From positions 94,906 to 158,905 of the forward strand of contig JBBDIG010000016.1 in the NCBI GenBank assembly GCA_040880525.1: 64,000 nucleotides of DNA, written 5' to 3'. The notes under the pieces were generated by a model. That model was not told where the DNA came from. It saw only the letters and a list, made by a program, of their open reading frames with translations, and ran no database searches. Numbering within the stretch: position 1 is the stretch's first letter; every line of letters starts with the position of its first letter. Source of the DNA: Bacteroidia bacterium (GTDB lineage Bacteria; Bacteroidota; Bacteroidia; CAILMK01; JBBDIG01). Positions 46,136 to 53,795 of the stretch are shown here, piece by piece. The translations under genes and the position numbers were made by a program.

Positions 46136-47062
46136 ATGCGCATCTGGATCGTTAAAGCCATCGTTCAAAAAGCCATCAGCATCCTTCCAGGCAGTTTTTA
46201 TGTCAATTTCTTTTTTCAGAAATATGTAACACGCGGAGTCCGCCTGAACGAAGAATATTTTGAGGATAAGGTGAGCCATTGCCGCAAACATTGGGACGCC
46301 TATTTGAAGTATGGCGGAGACATCCGCCATTGTCGCGCGCTCGAAATCGGAACGGGTTGGTATCCCATCGTTCCTATAAGTCTCTTCTTGTGTGGAGCCG
46401 AACGCATCGTGTCGGTTGATATTAATTCGCATATTAGTGACGACCGGTTGCGAACAGTGCTGGCCCGATTTGGAGAATACCACCGGCAGGGCAGGTTACA
46501 GCAGTTGCTTCCGCACATCCGGCCAGATCGCTGGGCCAAACTTAATAGCGTCATTGATGAGCGTGAGCACCTGGAATCAAGTGAGATCCTCGGCAAGCTT
46601 TCCATCGAAACGATTGTGGCCGATGCCCGGAAACTGCCTTACCCGGAAAACAGCTTCAACCTTATTACATCTAATAATACCTTCGAACATATTTATGAAA
46701 ATCTGCTTCGGGACATCCTTCCGGAATTTGTACGTATAGCAGAATCCGGTGGCATCATGAGCCATTCAATTGACATGACAGACCACTTTGCACATATTGA
46801 CAAAAGCATCAACTTTTTTAATTATTTGCGATTCAGCGACAGCCAGTGGAAAATAATTGATAACAGCGTGCAGCCGCAGAGTCGCCTGCGAATTACGGAA
46901 TACCATGAATTGTACAGGGAATTGAATATTCCCGCTACGGAGGAGCATTGTAAAAAAGGAAATCCTGACGAGCTGAGAGCTACTCCGCTGGATGAAAGAT
47001 TTAAAAATATTCCGTTTGAAGAATTACTTAAAATACAATGTACGCTTGTTAGCAAACTTTAA
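46136..47062 (+). CDS. SAM-dependent methyltransferase of unknown substrate
   Basis: The start was placed at ATG 46136 (MRIWIVKAIVQKAISILPG), within an amphipathic N-terminal helix region. The 308-residue class I methyltransferase has motif I ALEIGTGWYPIVPISLFLCG, an acidic loop end VSVDINSH and a post-motif segment VADARKLPYPENSFNLITSN, then MSHSIDMTDHFAHIDKSINF. The GTGWYP version of motif I occurs in methyltransferases of surface-polysaccharide clusters, which fits the glycosyltransferase upstream, but the substrate is not known. Confidence 0.82.
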   Translation: MRIWIVKAIVQKAISILPGSFYVNFFFQKYVTRGVRLNEEYFEDKVSHCRKHWDAYLKYGGDIRHCRALEIGTGWYPIVPISLFLCGAERIVSVDINSHISDDRLRTVLARFGEYHRQGRLQQLLPHIRPDRWAKLNSVIDEREHLESSEILGKLSIETIVADARKLPYPENSFNLITSNNTFEHIYENLLRDILPEFVRIAESGGIMSHSIDMTDHFAHIDKSINFFNYLRFSDSQWKIIDNSVQPQSRLRITEYHELYRELNIPATEEHCKKGNPDELRATPLDERFKNIPFEELLKIQCTLVSKL

Positions 47063-47506
47063 ATTTAAAAATAAAAGGACAGGATTTTTGGATTTGAATT
47101 GCTTTTAGGTTAACATTTATATAAATTAAATTTCCGGAATATAATTTCTTAAAAATGTGGATTTATTTAAGGTCTTAGTAACAACGGAAATTAGACACAA
47201 ATGCACTAAGGCTCTAAGAATCACAAAGAGTTTTTAGTATGGTGTCTAATTTTATTTTTTTACCACGCTGATCCAAACTCATAACTATTTATTGAATAGG
47301 GTTATACTGTTAGCAGACAATTCTTGTTACTAAGAATTATTATGATAATAAATATTAATCGCTCCCATTAAGGATTGTAAAAAAGAACCTGCCAAATTCG
47401 TTGAATCCGTCCCATGCGTGTTCCCATCACAGAAAAAATCATAGAGTAAAGATTGCGTTTAAACCTTTGAATTAGAATTGCGTTTTTTAGCTAAAAATAT
47501 ATTTCC
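47063..47506. other. Intergenic region, 444 bp, with one repeat unit
   Basis: AT-rich. It contains a single copy of the 69-bp-type repeat (47190-47250); apart from this no gene, terminator or small RNA was recognised. The promoter of the small lipoprotein gene must lie at the right end. Confidence 0.5.
47190..47250 (+). repeat. Repeat locus 2: single unit flanked by 9-bp inverted repeats
   Basis: It begins ATTAGACAC (47190-47198), has the characteristic block CACTAAGGCTCTAAGAATCA, and ends in GTGTCTAAT (47242-47250), the exact reverse complement of its start. The inner block matches the units at 3841-4018 and 53107-53271. The inverted end is seen only in this copy. Confidence 0.7.
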
Positions 47507-47698
47507 ATGCAACCAACCAATTACCGCAGGGTATTTCCTCGCCTGGCCTTAATGGCCTTTCTTTTCCTTTCTCTTTTCACCTTTTCCGGCTGCGATCTCA
47601 TAGTGGGGATCTTTGAGGCAGGTTTCTGGACCGCCATTATTCTTGTCGTCATTATTGTTTTGATCGTGGGCTGGATCATTTATAAAATGCGCAAATAA
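47507..47698 (+). CDS. Small membrane lipoprotein
   Basis: The 63-residue protein has a lipoprotein signal (LALMAFLFLSLFTFSGC) and then a second hydrophobic helix (FWTAIILVVIIVLIVGWII) with a basic end KMRK. Short proteins of this shape are common in Bacteroidota and are often mislabelled phosphatidate cytidylyltransferase. It lies 13 bp before the SDR gene, probably in one transcript. Confidence 0.7.
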   Translation: MQPTNYRRVFPRLALMAFLFLSLFTFSGCDLIVGIFEAGFWTAIILVVIIVLIVGWIIYKMRK

Positions 47699-47711
47699 AT
47701 CCTGTATTGTA

Positions 47712-48581
47712 ATGGGAAAGGAAAAGCAAGGCAAGCAGGGATTTCCTGAGCAGCAACAGGAGGAGCAGCCGGGAAAGGAGCACCAAATGCATCCCAGGCC
47801 GGAGTATGAACCTGCAACCCGCAGCGGGTGCGCACGGATGGAAAATAAGATTGTGCTTATTACCGGGGGTGACAGCGGCATTGGCCGTGCTACCTGTATT
47901 GCTATGGCCCGGGAAGGGGCGGATATTGTGTGCATTTATCTTAACGAGGATAAAGATGCACGAAAAACAAAACAGGAGGTAGAGGAGGAAGGCCGCAAAT
48001 GTTTTCTCATTAAAGGTGATGTGGGCAATGAGCAGTTCTGCAGGCAGGCGGTAAAGAAAACCATCGAGGAATTTGGGAAACTCGATGTAGTGATCAACAA
48101 TGCTGCGGAGCAACACCCACAGGAGGACTTCCTTAACATCAGCGCGGAGCAGATGGAGAAAACCTTTCGCACCAATATTTTCTCCATGTTTTATATCACC
48201 CAGGCTGCTTTGCCACATTTAAAGAAAGGTGCCGCAATAGTGAATACCTCTTCTGTAACCGCATATCGCGGGAGTTGGCATTTGATTGACTATGCCTCCA
48301 CTAAAGGTGCGATCATCGGATTTACGCGTTCTCTTTCGGCTAACCTGGCCGAAAAGGGAATTCGGGTCAATGCCGTGGCTCCGGGGCCAATCTGGACGCC
48401 TCTCATTCCTTCCACTTTCCCGAAGGAAAAGGTGGAGAAGTTTGGTACGGACTCTCCGATGGGCCGGGCCGGCCAGCCGGAAGAAGTGGCGCCATGCTTC
48501 GTATTTCTCGCTTGCGATGAATCATCATACATCACCGGGCAAGTGCTGCATCCCAATGGCGGAGAGATTATTGGCGGCTGA
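47712..48581 (+). CDS. Short-chain dehydrogenase/reductase
   Basis: The 289-residue SDR belongs to the group with a Gln/Pro-rich N-terminal extension (KQGFPEQQQEEQPGKEHQM), like YghA and YdaD. Seen: the NAD(P) loop ITGGDSGIGRATC, NNAAEQHPQ, catalytic Ser in VNTSSVTAYRG, YxxxK in DYASTKGAIIGF, and VAPGPIWTPL. The last strand is YITGQVLHPNGG. The cofactor is probably NADP(H) and the substrate is not known; relatives are tied to general stress. Confidence 0.9.
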   Translation: MGKEKQGKQGFPEQQQEEQPGKEHQMHPRPEYEPATRSGCARMENKIVLITGGDSGIGRATCIAMAREGADIVCIYLNEDKDARKTKQEVEEEGRKCFLIKGDVGNEQFCRQAVKKTIEEFGKLDVVINNAAEQHPQEDFLNISAEQMEKTFRTNIFSMFYITQAALPHLKKGAAIVNTSSVTAYRGSWHLIDYASTKGAIIGFTRSLSANLAEKGIRVNAVAPGPIWTPLIPSTFPKEKVEKFGTDSPMGRAGQPEEVAPCFVFLACDESSYITGQVLHPNGGEIIGG

Positions 48582-48684
48582 CATTTTCCACATATCTTTC
48601 CTCCGCAAGGAAATAGGATAGCTCTGAAATGAGCCTGAAACCCTTGCTATTGCTGGATTTTGAATTCTGAGTTTATCTGAATCC

Positions 48685-48692
48685 TACCTTTG
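48685..48692 (+). promoter_or_regulatory. Candidate promoter -7 box (TACCTTTG)
   Basis: TAnnTTTG lies 9 bp before ATG 48702, with TTTG at 48659-48662, 22 bp upstream, close to the Bacteroidota -33/-7 spacing. It would drive ruvX and probably def. Confidence 0.45.
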
Positions 48693-48701
48693 TAGCCGTT
48701 T

Positions 48702-49136
48702 ATGGCGCGAATTCTTGCATTTGATTATGGAACCAAGCGGGTGGGAATGGCAGCAACAGACCCCGGGCAGTTGATAGCCAGTGGACTGGATACGCTTCAT
48801 AGCAAAGACGTGATCCCTTTCCTGCAACACTACCTGAAGGAAGAGCAGGTGGAAGCATTTGTGGTGGGCGAACCCCACCAGGCCGATGGATCTCCGGCCG
48901 AAGCTGAGCAACATATCCTGCCTTTTATTAACCGGCTAAAGAAGGTTTTTCCTGAAATTCCGGTATACCGCGAAGATGAAAGCTTTACAAGCCGGAGAGC
49001 CGTAGAAGCGATGGTGGAGGGCGGAATGAAAAGGAAAAAACGCAGGGAAAAAGAACGGGTTGACCAGATCAGTGCGGTACTTATTCTCCAGACTTTTTTA
49101 GAAAAGAAAAGATTTAAAACTGGAATGAATTTTTAA
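48702..49136 (+). CDS. ruvX: Putative Holliday junction resolvase / pre-16S rRNA nuclease YqgF
   Basis: The 144-residue RNase H-like nuclease has ARILAFDYGTKRVGMAATD at the start (catalytic Asp), VVGEPHQADGSPAEAEQ in the middle and VYREDESFTSRRAVEAM near 90-106. The YqgF/RuvX family processes the 5' end of 16S rRNA and may act on Holliday junctions. The length is normal. Def follows 27 bp later in the same orientation, so an operon is likely. Confidence 0.92.
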   Translation: MARILAFDYGTKRVGMAATDPGQLIASGLDTLHSKDVIPFLQHYLKEEQVEAFVVGEPHQADGSPAEAEQHILPFINRLKKVFPEIPVYREDESFTSRRAVEAMVEGGMKRKKRREKERVDQISAVLILQTFLEKKRFKTGMNF

Positions 49137-49163
49137 TTTTAATCTGAAATTGTAATATAAAAA

Positions 49164-49715
49164 ATGGCGCTTCCGATTGTAGCTTATGGCGATCCGGTAC
49201 TGAAGAAAAAGGCGATAGATGTTTCGCCTGATTATCCGAAGTTGAAGCAATTGATTGAAGATATGTTCACCACAATGGATGAAGCGGAGGGCGTGGGCCT
49301 GGCAGCTCCACAAGTGGGCATATCAATCCGGCTGTTTGTGACGGATGCCGGCAAAATGACGGACGAAGAAAAACAGGACCGGAGGGTATTCATCAACCCT
49401 GAAATTATCGAGGAAATAGGAGAAGACCGGTCATTTGAAGAAGGCTGCCTCAGCATTCCCGGTATCAGGGAAATAGTGAAGCGGCCAGAGGCGATTCTGA
49501 TCGAATATTATGATGAGAACTTTAAGAAGCACCAGGCAGAATTTGATGATTTGCTGGGCCGGATAATTCAGCATGAATACGACCATGTGGAGGGAATCCT
49601 CTTCACTGACAGGATCCCTGCCTTCAAGCGGACGCTGCTAAAAAGGAAACTCAACGCGATCACCAAAGGCATTGTACCGGCCAAATACAAAATGCGGTTT
49701 CCTAAGAAGAAATAA
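49164..49715 (+). CDS. def: Peptide deformylase
   Basis: The 183-residue iron-dependent metallohydrolase removes the formyl group from nascent proteins. All three motifs are present: GVGLAAPQVG at 43-52, EGCLSIPG with the metal Cys95, and QHEYDH at 136-141 with two metal His and the catalytic Glu. It is slightly longer than E. coli Def through its C-terminal helix (RTLLKRKLNAITKG), as usual in Bacteroidota. Confidence 0.95.
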   Translation: MALPIVAYGDPVLKKKAIDVSPDYPKLKQLIEDMFTTMDEAEGVGLAAPQVGISIRLFVTDAGKMTDEEKQDRRVFINPEIIEEIGEDRSFEEGCLSIPGIREIVKRPEAILIEYYDENFKKHQAEFDDLLGRIIQHEYDHVEGILFTDRIPAFKRTLLKRKLNAITKGIVPAKYKMRFPKKK

Positions 49716-49751
49716 GCTTTGCTGGTGATGACGCCAGCGGATGTTGCATTT

Positions 49752-50387
49752 CTATTTCTCAAGCAATTCCACCAGGTCAATGAGATCTTCAAAGTCCTTA
49801 TAGCCGGGCTTCGATTCCGGTTCTCCCTGCAAATTGATGCCGTGCGGTGTATATCTCTCTAAAATAGGCAGCAGGTTTTCTGTATTAAATGAAAAACCCA
49901 GGAGGATCATATAATCTTCGGTGAGTTCGGTCAAGAGTTTTTGGTTTGCCGGTATCTCCAGCCATTTGTTCTGCTGCTCAAAGCTCCCGGAAAACGACAG
50001 CAGATACATTTCAACTGCATCCTGGGATGCCTCAATGAAATCTTTCACCTCTTGCGTACTCATCCGGTCCAGCCACAGGTTCTGGATGAGCGGCTTTTCC
50101 ACCTTTTGTAGCATCTGTACAGGTCGGGGATCTTTCAACTGCACCATGTCCAGCTCCAGCAAATTGCTCAGCGTATTGATTTCTTCGGCATCCTGAATGT
50201 CGAACTCTCCCACCATTTTCGGCCCTTCCAGCCAGGCCATGATGGCCGTGGCTTTTTCAGGAGTCAGGTATTGCGGGTGGTTTAACTCAAAGCAGAAACC
50301 TGCATAGCTGGCCCCTACGCCTGCTCCATATCGCGCATCGCTCAGGTTATCTATCCTGCCTATCTTCAGATGTGTGATCAGTTCCAT
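49752..50387 (-). CDS. TrpF-like protein lacking the catalytic cysteine
   Basis: The 211-residue protein has the phosphoribosylanthranilate isomerase layout: LSDARYGAGVGASYAGFCFE matches the family ...DARYAAgaGADyLGFvF, NHPQYLTPEKATAIM follows, and the end (HGINLQGEPESKPGYKDFED) parallels the phosphate-binding DVSSGVE..PGxKD. However the first strand reads THLKIGRIDN instead of KICGLT, so the general-base Cys is missing, and the phosphate loop lacks SGVE. Trp genes are absent around it. It is probably a non-catalytic or repurposed TrpF paralog. Confidence 0.75.
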   Translation of the reverse strand: MELITHLKIGRIDNLSDARYGAGVGASYAGFCFELNHPQYLTPEKATAIMAWLEGPKMVGEFDIQDAEEINTLSNLLELDMVQLKDPRPVQMLQKVEKPLIQNLWLDRMSTQEVKDFIEASQDAVEMYLLSFSGSFEQQNKWLEIPANQKLLTELTEDYMILLGFSFNTENLLPILERYTPHGINLQGEPESKPGYKDFEDLIDLVELLEK

Positions 50388-50463
50388 CCTGCAAAATTAC
50401 GGGACAAATCCCCGTTTGGCCGGGGTTTCCCTGAGAACGGTCATCGCATTATAATTTCTTTCA

Positions 50464-50517
50464 TCCTGAAATTCAGGACAGACCGAACCCTCCGGGCAGG
50501 CTCTTACCTGGGTAAGA
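50464..50517. promoter_or_regulatory. Pair of short palindromes, possible operator
   Basis: TCCTGAA-A-TTCAGGA (50464-50478) and TCTTACC-TG-GGTAAGA (50502-50517) are perfect 7-bp inverted repeats about 38 bp apart centre to centre, 77-130 bp upstream of the TrpF-like start. They could be regulator binding sites; no known operator consensus was matched. Confidence 0.3.
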
Positions 50518-50717
50518 AATATAATTAAGTGGGAGTAAATAGTATTTTTTCGACAATATTTCTTCGCACTGTTCAAGTCAAAAAATGCCACTTTATGAGA
50601 TTGAAGGCATCTTTTTGTTAGAAATCACTTGCTTGCGCTTAATCTTTCATGCCATGAGAGAAAGTATCTCCTTTGTAAGAAAATATAAAAAATGTTATAT
50701 TTATTGAAAAAGCTATC

Positions 50718-50725
50718 TATATTTG
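50718..50725 (+). promoter_or_regulatory. Candidate -7 box (TATATTTG)
   Basis: It matches TAnnTTTG. Transcription would start near 50732, so ATG 50734 would be leaderless and ATG 50761 would have a leader of about 30 nt. No clear -33 TTTG. Confidence 0.35.
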
Positions 50726-50760
50726 TACCCGAAATGACAAAGCGCGCTACGGGAAATACT

Positions 50761-51666
50761 ATGAGTCTTATAGGTAAAAGCTTAGAATCTTACAATCACC
50801 TGAAAAAGGTATTAAAAATAGTTGTGGTGCTCGGCCTCGTTTCGATAGGCCTGACGGCTAATGCAGGAGACGCACAGGTTTATGATGTTAGTTCTCGCTT
50901 TGGCCAAAACGATTATATAATCCTTAATGCTCCGGGGAAAGCCACTCCTAATGCTGTCTTCAGTATCGGTAATCTTCTCTCAACCGTATTTATTACCGGA
51001 CAAAATGACTTTCAAAGTGGCTCAGGCGCGGAAGGCTCTGGCATTACGCGCCACCCGGAGATTGAGGTAAATGGCACAGAAGACCATTCAGAGGAAAACA
51101 ACAGCAATTTTAGTGAGGAACTGGTGCAGTTTGGTGTAACTGCCGAAAACGAAGACGCTATATTATTCTGGGTTACTTCTGCTGAAACCGATAATTTGAA
51201 ATTTGAGATAGAGCGCTCCACGGATGGAGAAACCTGGGAAAAGACAGGCGAAGTAGCCGGAGCAGGCAACAGCAACAGCTTTCGCAAATACCGGTTTACT
51301 GATGCCGGTGCCCTGCAACTGGAGGTTGTTTCTATTTACTATCGCCTCCGGCAGGTGGATATTGACGGTTCTTCTGAAGTTTCAGAAACCCGCCACGTTC
51401 AAACCGGTAAAAAAATATTTGCAGGAGAAAATACCTGGTATAATAGAATTGACGGAGATTATAATCTTGAATTTAAAGCCGAAGAAGCCGGCCGCGCGGA
51501 TATCACGCTGTACGATATAAATGGTCGCGTTTTAGAAAGCCGGACAGAGGTTTTTTCAGCGGGCTATAATCAGGTTCGCATTTCGCTGAACCGCTTCGAC
51601 AGCAGGCAAATGATCCTTGTCATGAAATCCGGTAATCAGGCCATTTCCCAAAAGATTATTAAGTAA
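50761..51666 (+). CDS. T9SS type A secreted protein
   Basis: The start is uncertain: ATG 50734 or ATG 50761 (MSLIGKSLESYNHLKKVLKI). Both precede the signal sequence VVVLGLVSIGLTANA, and the second is preferred because of the promoter-like box at 50718. The mature protein has a disordered linker (EVNGTEDHSEENNSNFSEEL), an FnIII-like domain (FWVTSAETDNLKFEIERSTD; YYRLRQVDIDGSSEVSET) and a C-terminal type A-like sorting domain (ADITLYDINGRVLESRTEVF, ending QKIIK), though the YPNP motif is absent. It is surface-located or secreted, with an unknown role. A strong terminator follows. Confidence 0.8.
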   Translation: MSLIGKSLESYNHLKKVLKIVVVLGLVSIGLTANAGDAQVYDVSSRFGQNDYIILNAPGKATPNAVFSIGNLLSTVFITGQNDFQSGSGAEGSGITRHPEIEVNGTEDHSEENNSNFSEELVQFGVTAENEDAILFWVTSAETDNLKFEIERSTDGETWEKTGEVAGAGNSNSFRKYRFTDAGALQLEVVSIYYRLRQVDIDGSSEVSETRHVQTGKKIFAGENTWYNRIDGDYNLEFKAEEAGRADITLYDINGRVLESRTEVFSAGYNQVRISLNRFDSRQMILVMKSGNQAISQKIIK

Positions 51667-51709
51667 TAAAGTTTCCTTATCCAATTTTCTTTTTTTTTTG
51701 ATTAGTGCG

Positions 51710-51746
51710 GGGAAGGGTTGATCTGGTATCAGCTTTTCCCTTTTTT
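51710..51746 (+). terminator. Rho-independent terminator
   Basis: GGGAAGGGTTGAT (51710-51722) pairs with ATCAGCTTTTCCC (51728-51740), 13 pairs with three G-U wobbles, followed by TTTTTT. A T10 tract also lies just upstream (about 51690-51699). Confidence 0.85.
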
Positions 51747-51834
51747 ATTGAGGTTGATTCTGTAATGGAAAGTGTTTTCAAAACCAGAGATTTGCCGCAC
51801 TCCTGCAATAAAAAAGTTCCCCTTGCAAACGACT

Positions 51835-52965
51835 TTGAGTTTTTGGGAAAAGCAATCTTTTCTGAATTACGACCTGATCATTACGGGAGGTGGAATTGTG
51901 GGCCTGTCCACCGCAGTGGCTTTTGCAGAGCGATATCCGCAGGCTTCAGTGCTGGTGCTGGAGCGCGGCCTCTTTCCCAGCGGAGCAAGTACAAAGAATG
52001 CTGGTTTTGCCTGCTTCGGCAGCCTCACAGAATTGCTGGACGATCTCCAGGCCATGCCACCTGAAGAAATGCTCCGGTTGGTGCAGGACCGGTGGGAAGG
52101 TTTGCAACTGCTGCGGCAGCGCCTCGGTGACCGAGCCATCGGTTTCAAAAATTATGGTGGTTACGAGTTGCTGACTGAATTCCAGGCACCGGCCCTCCAG
52201 AGATTGGAAGAGGTAAACAAGCTCCTGTACCCGCTTTTTGATGCAAATGTTTTTTCGCTCGCTACCGATAAGCTAAAACATTTTGGATTTGCCACGGGCA
52301 CAGTGAAGTACCTTGTAGAAAATAGGTATGAGGGCCAGATTGATACGGGAAAAATGATGAAAGCGTTGCAAAAGCTGGCTACTCAGCAAGGCATCGAAAT
52401 AATCACAGGAGCATCTGTAATAGCTATAAAAGACCAGGGAGAGAACGTTGCAGTATCCGTTCAAAGTGGATGGACTAAACAACCTGTGCAGTTCATTGCC
52501 GGGAAAGTAGCCGTTTGTACAAATGCATTTGCGCGGGAACTTTTACCTGATCTGGAGCTTGTGCCGGGGCGGGGACAAGTCCTGATCACGAAACCGGTTC
52601 CGGATTTACCTTTTAAAGGAGTATTCCATTATGATGAAGGCTATTATTATTTCAGGAATTATGGCAGCCGGATCATTCTGGGAGGTGGCCGCAACCTCGA
52701 CAAAAAAGGCGAGGAAACTACAGAGCCGGGGACATCAGCAATAATACAGGACGCGCTGCACCGGTTATTGCGCGAGGTGATTATTCCGGGAAAATCATTT
52801 GAGGCAGAACATACCTGGAGCGGAATTATGGCCTTTGGTAAAATTAAAAAGCCCATCATTCGTCAGGTTTCCGCAAATGTGGTAACGGGCGTTCGATTAG
52901 GCGGAATGGGCATCGCCATCGGCAGCCTGCTTGGGAAAAGACTTGCCGATCTACTGGAAACTTAG
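51835..52965 (+). CDS. FAD-dependent oxidoreductase (DAO family)
   Basis: The flavoprotein has the N-terminal dinucleotide motif YDLIITGGGIVGLSTAVAFA and a family segment GLFPSGASTKNAGFACFGS, then PGRGQVLITKPV and near the end NVVTGVRLGGMGIAIGSLLG. It belongs to the D-amino-acid/glycine oxidase superfamily; the substrate is unknown. The start is uncertain. The frame is open from GTG 51772, but those 21 residues (with CRTPAIKK) look non-native, while relatives begin near LSFWEKQSFLNYD; TTG 51835 fits that. The gene sits alone between a terminator and the repeat locus. Confidence 0.85.
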   Translation: MSFWEKQSFLNYDLIITGGGIVGLSTAVAFAERYPQASVLVLERGLFPSGASTKNAGFACFGSLTELLDDLQAMPPEEMLRLVQDRWEGLQLLRQRLGDRAIGFKNYGGYELLTEFQAPALQRLEEVNKLLYPLFDANVFSLATDKLKHFGFATGTVKYLVENRYEGQIDTGKMMKALQKLATQQGIEIITGASVIAIKDQGENVAVSVQSGWTKQPVQFIAGKVAVCTNAFARELLPDLELVPGRGQVLITKPVPDLPFKGVFHYDEGYYYFRNYGSRIILGGGRNLDKKGEETTEPGTSAIIQDALHRLLREVIIPGKSFEAEHTWSGIMAFGKIKKPIIRQVSANVVTGVRLGGMGIAIGSLLGKRLADLLET

Positions 52966-53277
52966 TTTATTAAAAGCCAAAGAAGGCCGCTTTTAAATAA
53001 ATGACAAAATCCAATTCCATAATATTAAAATGAGCTCCTGAGATCAGAAAAACCATAGTGTTTCCTTGAACCTTCTTAGAGGAGAAATTCCACGTCTATA
53101 GGTTTAAAACACCTTAGCGCCTTAGTATCTAAAGTTTAAAGATGTATGGGAGTCAGAAACATCTTAGTGCATCTTTGAGCCTTAGTGCCTTAGTGTCTAA
53201 AATTTAAATGATGTATTGGAGTCAGAAACACCTTAGTGCCTCTTTGAGCCTTAGCGCCTTAGTGTCTAATACCCTCC
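52966..53277. other. Intergenic region filled mostly by repeat locus 3
   Basis: The region between convergent genes. More than half is the tandem repeat at 53107-53271; the rest is AT-rich, with a possible degenerate further unit near 53070-53106. No gene was seen. Confidence 0.5.
53107..53271 (-). repeat. Tandem repeat locus 3: three units, period 68-69 bp
   Basis: Units start at 53107, 53157 and 53226 in plus-strand reading and end with GTGTCTAA (GTATCTAA in the first) at 53125, 53193 and 53262, so the ends are 68 and 69 bp apart. Each contains ACCTTAGTGC...GAGCCTTAGTGCCTTAG on the plus strand (the first lacks an internal stretch of about 19 bp), and two share the linker GATGTATnGGAGTCAG. 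It is the reverse complement of the units at 3841-4018. It lies directly after the stop region of the DUF4260 gene. Confidence 0.85.
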
Positions 53278-53634
53278 TCAATCACCACCCCCGATTTTAC
53301 CTAAATGCGTATTCTTAAAACTATCGGGAAACTTTAGTCCGAAGCCAAATATCCGGTCCATGCTTGCATGTCCAAACATAATGAGTCCCGCAGCCTGTAA
53401 CCATTCCTCGTGCAGTGCTACCCCCGCCCCATACAGCAAAATGGCAATGCCTTTATGATGGAAGAGATTATAGGTAATTGCGCCCGCCCGCGGATTAATA
53501 GCATAACCGATCATTCCGGCATCCGGCAAGAGAAGGAGGACCAAAAACCACCACCATTCCAGCGGTAAAGTTGTGAACAGATAGAAGGCCAGTCCGAACA
53601 TAGCCAGTTCTTCGAGTTTCAGTTGAATTTTCAT
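53278..53634 (-). CDS. DUF4260 membrane protein
   Basis: The 118-residue protein has three to four hydrophobic helices and the DUF4260 pattern: KLEELAMFGLAFYLF at 6-20, LPDAGMIGYAINPRAGA near 37-53, YNLFHHKGIAILLYG, and HASMDRIFGFGLKFPDSF near 88-105. Function unknown. It is likely monocistronic, ending against the repeat array. Confidence 0.9.
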   Translation of the reverse strand: MKIQLKLEELAMFGLAFYLFTTLPLEWWWFLVLLLLPDAGMIGYAINPRAGAITYNLFHHKGIAILLYGAGVALHEEWLQAAGLIMFGHASMDRIFGFGLKFPDSFKNTHLGKIGGGD

Positions 53635-53795
53635 GCCGGCAAATATAAAAGGCAGGTATTATTTTGAACACTTATTTTTCCAGGATAAACATTAAGGAAT
53701 AGAGACAAGGCCCGGTAATTATAAAGAAGGATCATTTTCCCTCATTATATTTTATTAATCTTGAAGTAGATTTAGTTCAGCAACTACTACAACCT

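Larger units (their letters stand above)
50388..50760. other. Divergent intergenic region with two palindromes
   Basis: It lies between the TrpF-like gene (minus) and a T9SS protein (plus). It carries two perfect inverted repeats (50464-50478 and 50502-50517) and a -7-like box at 50718-50725. No gene was recognised. Confidence 0.5.

Noticed and set aside
15870..47390. Shared GCTCCCATTAA at about 15882 and 47362 as a mobile-element end
   Set aside because: The match is only about 11 bp and the flanks do not align.
49716..49751. Bidirectional terminator between def and the TrpF-like gene
   Set aside because: A 5-bp GCTGG/CCAGC stem is present, but there is no T run on either side and the loop is long.
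53107..53271. CRISPR-like array (repeats of about 40 bp, spacers of about 29 bp)
   Set aside because: The linkers are similar to each other, the repeats are degenerate, only three units are present and no cas gene is nearby. The same unit occurs at two other loci.
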